Source of the DNA: Rhabditoides inermis
Taxonomy: Eukaryota > Nematoda > Chromadorea > Rhabditida > Rhabditidae
Length of the DNA stretch: 64,000 nt
Assembly: GCA_963966185.1 (NCBI GenBank)
Contig: CAWZYM010000011.1
Location: 165,001 to 229,000 of the forward strand
Reading direction: 5' to 3'
The notes under the pieces: generated by a model
What the model was told of the DNA's origin: nothing
Seen by the model: the letters and a program-made list of their open reading frames with translations, nothing else
The model's database searches: none
Program-made: the position numbers and the translations under genes
Part shown: piece by piece, positions 59,462 to 64,000 of the stretch
How positions within the stretch are numbered: the stretch's first letter is position 1
Layout: every line of letters starts with the position of its first letter

Positions 59462-61561
59462 TTAAAACCTATAGACAGTATCAATAAGTTTCTTGCGATT
59501 GGTAGAATTGAACAAATTAAGAGAAGTGCGGATATCACGTTTACGGAAACAATATTTAAGGAGAACAGATTTGACCGTTGTAGCTTTGAAACCTAGATTA
59601 CAAAACGTAACAAACAGATTTTCGAGTTTGACAAGCATAGTGGGTACATCAGTACAATTACGAACAATGCGAAGTGTTTCTGACTTTAAATTACCATAAC
59701 AAATTTGTCGACTAGTAGTACTTTCACTGTGAGTGAATCGATGTACATTGAACGAGTAATCATCGGTCTTATTATAAAGAGTGACGTTCCACTTACTATC
59801 AAACGTGATGGAAATATCAAGAAAATGTGCTTCGTTGACAGATGTATTGGTTTGTTCCAACTTCAATTTGCTAGGATTATAGGCTTTCAGAAATGAAGAG
59901 AGATCCGAATTCTTCTCATAGAAAATTAAAATATCATCAACATATCTGAACACCTGGAATTTCGGATTCTTGCAAATAGTAGGATTACGTATACTGTACT
60001 CATATTCCAAAACACTGAGAGTCAGAGACGCAAGGAGAGGGCTGGCATTCCCGCCTTGGGGGACACCTTTCTCCTGTTTGAAAATAAATGAGCCATATTG
60101 TGCATATGCATTTTTAACTAGGAATTCCGTTTTAACTAGGAATTCCGGGAGAGAAAATTGTCTTGTCTGACGAAGACATGACTGGATCATTAGTATAAGT
60201 GGAATACTTAGCAGAAGTGATGCAAATGTTTTGTTTTCCACTGTTCATGAAACACATACTATTCAAAGTTTTCATTTTCTGTAGAATAAGGTCATGAGAC
60301 AGATTAGTAAACAAACTAGCAAAATCAGCACAATACATAGATAGATTAAATTAGGAATGGTGCGAAGAAAATCCGACACTTTCATAGCATTTGTAATGGA
60401 AAAGAACTGTTTGTGTCCACATCGAGAGGCACTTACACGACACATATTTCGCAAATGCGATTCAAAATGTTTATAGACTACTTGTAGTTCCTTAGAGAGC
60501 CCTTTTGTAATGCATTCTCGAGCAGCAGTGATAAAACGACATTTCACAGGATTTTTATGGAGTTTAGGAACACCATAAATATTAGGAAGAATGACTTTGT
60601 CAGCACCAAATATTGATAAATACTGGAGGCGGTCGTACAATGAATCAACTTTACCTTTATAAGGTTTATAAATGTTATTACCAGAAGCTTTACCATAATT
60701 GATGCCAAGCTCGTCATCGCAGAAAGAAACATAGAGACGTTTACAAATCACTACAAAATTACTAGAAGCTTTGTCAATAGTTGTGATAGTAAACTTATCA
60801 TGTAAATTTTTAGTAAGAGATTTGAAATTAGTCACTGGGTTGAAACGCTTACAAGCAATACGCATCTCCAACTTAATACGTACACAGTCATAAATTTTAC
60901 CAGTAAGAAAGGGCAAATTGCGATCAGAAATAGACAAACGAGTTTTGTTACTTTGAAGCATATTTGAAATAGAGGAATGGATAACTGACATAATAGAAGA
61001 AATGGAAAGATTTAAATTAGACACTCTCATATTGGCACCTTTCTTCATGAACGATCTAAGAGCGTCGTTAGAGATGATCTCAAGATCACCTGTAATGACA
61101 TGTCCATGATGAGGATCACAATAGGAAGAGAACTCTGCATTTCGGCAGAAACAAGGAATGGAGTCTAGGGGGACTGGCTTGTCTCCCCTGTACTCGCGAA
61201 TAACACGACTGTGATTCACAACATATTTACTCAAACGGTCAGTAGCCAAGTGAGTGACGCGGATCTTCTGCTTATCTTTACAGTTGTACGAATTAAGAAG
61301 ACGTAAAACAGGAGCAGAATTGAAAAGAGAGAACATTCCAAGAGTCTCCATGTCCATAAACAGATAAGGAATCTTCAAGAATACAGTATTCTTGAAAGAT
61401 TCTTTGTTAGCATTATTAGTGGTAGGTTCAATAGACCAATAGTAAACAGCCAAGAGAATTTCAAGCCTCAACAAATTATGAACAGAACGATTCTCTAAGA
61501 AATATGACATAAGCACATTTTTAGATTTATTAGACATAGACGTGATATTGCGATATACCAA
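59462..61561 (-). pseudogene. Reverse transcriptase region of the Penelope-like element
   Basis: Motifs in order: HHGHVITGDLEIISNDALRS (N-terminal finger region typical of Penelope RTs), TTIDKASSNFVVICKRLY, NIYGVPKLHKNPVKCRFITA, then motif A YCADFASLFTNLSHDLI in a shifted frame, motif B KGVPQGGNASPLLASLTL in a third frame, and motif C FRYVDDILIF (YVDD, near 59935-59950) followed by NEAHFLDISITF of the thumb. The catalytic Asp residues of motifs A and C are present, but they cannot be translated together because of the frame breaks near 60335 and 60240. Confidence 0.85.
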
Positions 61562-62330
61562 CTGGCAGTGTTGACTGCTTTCAGCAGTGCCGTCTGATCA
61601 GTGCACGATCCGCCCTGTCCCGAACCACGGCGGTGATTCGGTCGGCGGTGCGTACGTGGGCGGAAGTTGAAAAATGGATGAGATTTCTTATCGAATGGGC
61701 GAATGTGAGAACGTGTAATAGTTTCATATCCCTTGATTTGGTCATTAAGGCCAACAGGATATGCTGTAACAAGGGTACGGATCCAGAAATCTTCACGTTC
61801 TTCACAAAGTGCTTTGTTACCAGTATGCACCTTCTCGATAACTTCTAGAATAGTGAGAGAAGTAGTTGACCACGAATGGCCAGCTTGACTGAAATGGCGA
61901 TATAGAGGTACATCGGTTTTCTTCTGATTAATCTTAGTTGTGTGATCACGCATACGATCCAAGAATCTACGTTGTGTCATGCCTACATATTGAACGCCAC
62001 ATTGATGACAAGTAATGCAATAAATCACATTTGTTGTAAGACAACTGCAACTGGGCGTTCTAAGAGTAGTTACATAACAATCAGTAGCATAACAGTATAT
62101 TTGATCAGAGTGATCAACCTGTGGACAGATAAGACATTTAGTGTTCGGGCAATTAGTACTCACATTGCTGTGTGAAGAATGACCATTGACTAGCAAAACT
62201 TTGCCCTTCTGGCGTTTCACTAGATAGGAGTCACTGGTAGTGGAGAAAGATGGTTTACGTGTTGGTTTGGTTTTTGGATTAGGAGCAGGAATTTGAAAGG
62301 CAGAAACCCTTTTACGGCAGGGACACCTAA
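61495..62330 (-). pseudogene. GIY-YIG endonuclease N-terminal region of the Penelope-like element
   Basis: Read on the - strand: a Cys-rich start RCLFRCPCRKR, a basic Pro/Thr-rich linker, then NCPNTKCLICPQ and CYVTTLRTPSCSCLT (possible zinc-binding Cys pairs), and the nuclease core NVIYCITCHQCGVQYVGMTQ followed by RRFLDRMRDHTTKI (GIY-YIG variant G-V-Q/Y-V-G with the catalytic Arg) and RHFSQAGHS. The Glu of the active site is probably in REDFWIRTL. It ends with a His/Arg-rich region (RPRTHRRPNHRRGSGQGGSC) just before the frame change into the RT. Confidence 0.8.
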
Positions 62331-62661
62331 ATAGGCACCGAAATACGACGAAAGAGTCTAGAGGGTAGACGGGTTATACTCTTGCCTGGTTTTCCCCGTA
62401 CTACCCAAACGTCAATCGAAGGTGGTTTATGCAACCGAAGAATAACAGGAAGTATAGACTGTAAGGGGCCCGGACCACATGAGCCCTCTCGGAAGAATAA
62501 CATAAAGACGGTATATTGAATGAAGAATAACGGATAGAAAATGACTCCAATTACCAAACACTAAACAAAAGAAGTATTAAATAACAGGTTGAAAATATCA
62601 TAGAAACAAAGTAACATAAAGGATAAAGGTGAGATTTTTTCTCATATAAATGATATGCCTT

Positions 62662-62874
62662 CCTCTCCCAAGTTATCACTTATGGGAGAGGTTGGCTCCT
62701 CCAAGAATAAAAAAAAAGATAGCAATAAGAAAGAATTCTTAGAGGTGTTCCTGTTCTCTTCGAGGTATCACTTACGAAGATACTAGGGAACGTCCTTCCA
62801 GGTATCACTTAGGAAGGGGGTGCGCTCTCAAGGTATCACTTATGAGAGCGCGGGTCTCGCCGTGAACGGTGAGA
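62662..62874. repeat. Array of hairpins with identical 12-nt loops and different stems
   Basis: Four hairpins share the loop AGGTATCACTTA (first copy AGTTATCACTTA) at 62671-62682, 62763-62774, 62800-62811 and 62831-62842. Their stems differ completely but each is self-complementary: CTCTCCCA/TGGGAGAG, TCTTCG/CGAAGA, CCTTCC/GGAAGG and GCGCTCTCA/TGAGAGCGC. A fifth hairpin without the loop motif follows at 62855-62874 (TCTCGCCG-TGAA-CGGTGAGA). Paired changes with a fixed loop are the mark of selected RNA or DNA structure. It lies 5' of the Penelope-like coding region. I know of no named family. Confidence 0.8.
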
Positions 62875-63077
62875 AAAGAAAGAAAGACAAGTAAAACAAC
62901 ATATAGTACACAATAAAACATGTACAATACAATACAAATGTCAAATATTGCCTTTTATAGGCTGGGCAGGAAAGAAATACAAATAGAATTACATACATAA
63001 GAAACAGTAGCAGAAATACGAGTAAAATATAAATACAACGTGAAGTAACACGAGTAGAAATTAAATGAATGCTGAAA
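62875..63077. other. AT-rich junction between hairpin array and unit 3 sequence
   Basis: About 200 bases of A-rich, low-complexity sequence with AATACAATAC-like repeats and no recognisable feature. It may be part of the retroelement's 5' end or insertion-site filler. Confidence 0.4.
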
Positions 63078-64000
63078 GTACATCGGCCTTTCTCTACTTA
63101 ATGACTCCATTCGTATCAAACACACTGAGAAGGCAAACACACTGAAAAGCCTAGTATGTTAATCGAATATGAAACTAATCAAAAACAAGATACCGACACG
63201 CGACACCGTAAAAAGGAAAGAAAGAAACAATTTCACATACATACGAGACCGATGCAGACTCTCAAAACGCGGGTGTGTTGAATATGTGACTACGCGAACA
63301 CACTGATGCCAGATCGAACGTCTGAGGTCTCTTCTCACCCAATCCTCCTTGACAAGCGTCGCGTTTATAGCCATATGCTGGAAGTTTGAAATTCGCAGAA
63401 AAAAAATTCGCAAAATTTACTTTTGGTGTGATTACAATAGTTGATTACCTGGACTTTCACAAAGTACAGTAATCGGTTACTATGCAGTAACCTACTGTAA
63501 TGCACCAAAAAGCGCAAGTACAGTGTTCAACTGTCTTGCAGTAATCAAAGAAAACAAAGTTTCACTTGATTTCCATCGTCTCGAAGGCGATGCACGATCT
63601 GCTCTTATGTGGTCACAGCGTCAAACTCGCGCCGGGTTTACCGCCCATTCGGGGAGCGTTCGGGGAGCGTCGGGGGACGCGCAGTGGGCGGGGCCTAGTC
63701 CCCCAGCGTTCCCCGACTGGGGGTCGATGCGGGAACCGTTCGGGCCCGCTGCGCATTGGGGGTCGACTCGCGGCAGTTTGTCTGTGATGATATGTAATGT
63801 TGTGCAACACTTTGTTGACATTTGACACTTCATTTTCCAAAACTTTTTTCTCTCAAATGTATTGATTGTTGACGTGTGCTGCGTGCGTGCGATTTTTTTA
63901 AAATTAATGTTTCGTGATCATTTTTTGCATAACTTTTTTGCACTTCGCTCACTCATTTATTTCCGTTGCAGCCTTACTGTACGGTGATGTGTGAAGAAGA
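63078..64000 (+). repeat. Third copy of the helical-gene upstream region
   Basis: Matches 35440-35980 and 50190-50730 closely, ending at the window edge just before the expected start of a third helical-gene copy. It is interrupted by a 388-bp insertion at 63399-63786 absent from the other two copies. Whether a third helical gene follows cannot be seen. Confidence 0.85.
63399..63786. mobile_element. 388-bp insertion with AT-rich and GC-rich halves
   Basis: Defined by comparison with 35758 and 50519, where ATTCGCAG runs directly into ATGATATG. The left half contains a fold-back CGGTTAC-TATGCA-GTAACC within GTAATC/TACTGTAAT arms. The right half is GC-rich with repeated TTCGGGGAGCG and (A/T)CTGGGGGTCGA pieces. 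No ORF of interest, no clear terminal repeats or target duplication. Confidence 0.6.

Larger units (their letters stand above)
59281..62560 (-). mobile_element. Penelope-like retroelement, permuted domain order, decayed
   Basis: On the - strand the order is GIY-YIG nuclease (about 62330-61560) then reverse transcriptase (61560-59460). Canonical Penelope elements have the nuclease at the C-terminus; the N-terminal order is that described for the Naiad/Chlamys groups of Penelope-like elements. At least three frame breaks (near 61540, 60335 and 60240) and an 18-bp in-frame tandem duplication (EFLVKT/EFLVKN, near 60125) mark it as a non-autonomous fossil. A hammerhead-like fold lies at its 3' end (59294-59350) and an array of similar hairpins at its 5' side (62662-62874). 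The outer limits are not defined by target duplications. Confidence 0.8.
53470..64000 (+). repeat. Tandem duplication unit 3, partial and rearranged
   Basis: It begins with module C, continues with the mup-4 3' flank to about 58950, and resumes at 63078 with the region upstream of the helical gene (counterpart of 35440-35980). The interval corresponding to 31.2-35.4 kb (FERM/ProRS mosaic) is absent and a Penelope-like element with flanking sequence occupies its place. The window ends before the helical gene itself. Confidence 0.8.

Noticed and set aside
59462..62330. Intact, mobile Penelope-like element
   Set aside because: At least three frame breaks separate the nuclease and the RT motifs, and no target duplication was found.
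62662..62874. CRISPR-like array
   Set aside because: The repeated part is a 12-nt loop inside palindromes with variable stems and irregular spacing, in a eukaryotic context. There are no direct repeats of CRISPR length and no cas genes.

Overview
The window looks like nuclear DNA of a rhabditid-type nematode. The reasons are short GT..TTTCAG introns, coding exons that begin directly after a TTTTCAG|ATG acceptor (the usual setting for spliced-leader or cis splicing in nematodes), and a gene content that includes a MUP-4/MUA-3 fibrous-organelle receptor, a family I know only from nematodes. No rRNA, tRNA or CRISPR array is supported. All protein names come from reading translated exons by eye; no database search was possible.

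Left part (1-14.1 kb): about 3 kb of purine-rich sequence without a recognisable gene, then two ordinary housekeeping genes on the + strand: nop14 (ribosome biogenesis, 4070-8087) and a DDX6/CGH-1 DEAD-box helicase (8724-10350). A gene-free, pyrimidine-rich 3.7 kb stretch follows. From 14104 to 30758 lies one large intron-rich gene for a MUP-4-like transmembrane protein: signal peptide, many EGF modules, a VWA domain, more EGF modules, two SEA-like regions, final EGF modules, one membrane span and a Ser/Thr/Asp-rich tail. Its introns are dominated by (GA)n, (CT)n and other simple repeats.

Right part (24.7-64 kb): this is a segmental tandem array. The unit runs from the last third of mup-4, through a cluster of broken genes on the - strand, to an unrecognised helical-protein gene on the + strand, and is present about 2.7 times (starts near 24738, 38716 and 53470). 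Each new unit starts inside the helical gene, so two copies of the mup-4 C-terminal module (B at 38.7-43.5 kb, C at 53.5-58.3 kb) are joined, apparently in frame, to the end of the helical gene. Module B is broken by a 1-base deletion and a TAG codon; module C reads intact and could encode a chimeric membrane protein. Module B is C-like in its 5' part and A-like in its 3' part, as expected of an unequal-crossover product.

The - strand gene cluster inside units 1 and 2 is itself a mosaic: a 4.1-type FERM-domain gene whose coding sequence is split by a 1.4 kb piece of a prolyl-tRNA synthetase gene, introns included, with shared disabling mutations. Unit 2 later received a rearranged nop14 fragment and a 0.9 kb GC-rich terminal-inverted-repeat element. 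Unit 3 carries a 209 bp MITE and, in place of the FERM/ProRS cluster, a decayed Penelope-like retroelement on the - strand with its GIY-YIG nuclease N-terminal to the reverse transcriptase. Beside that element lies a set of four hairpins with different stems but the same 12-nt loop, the least explained structure in the window.
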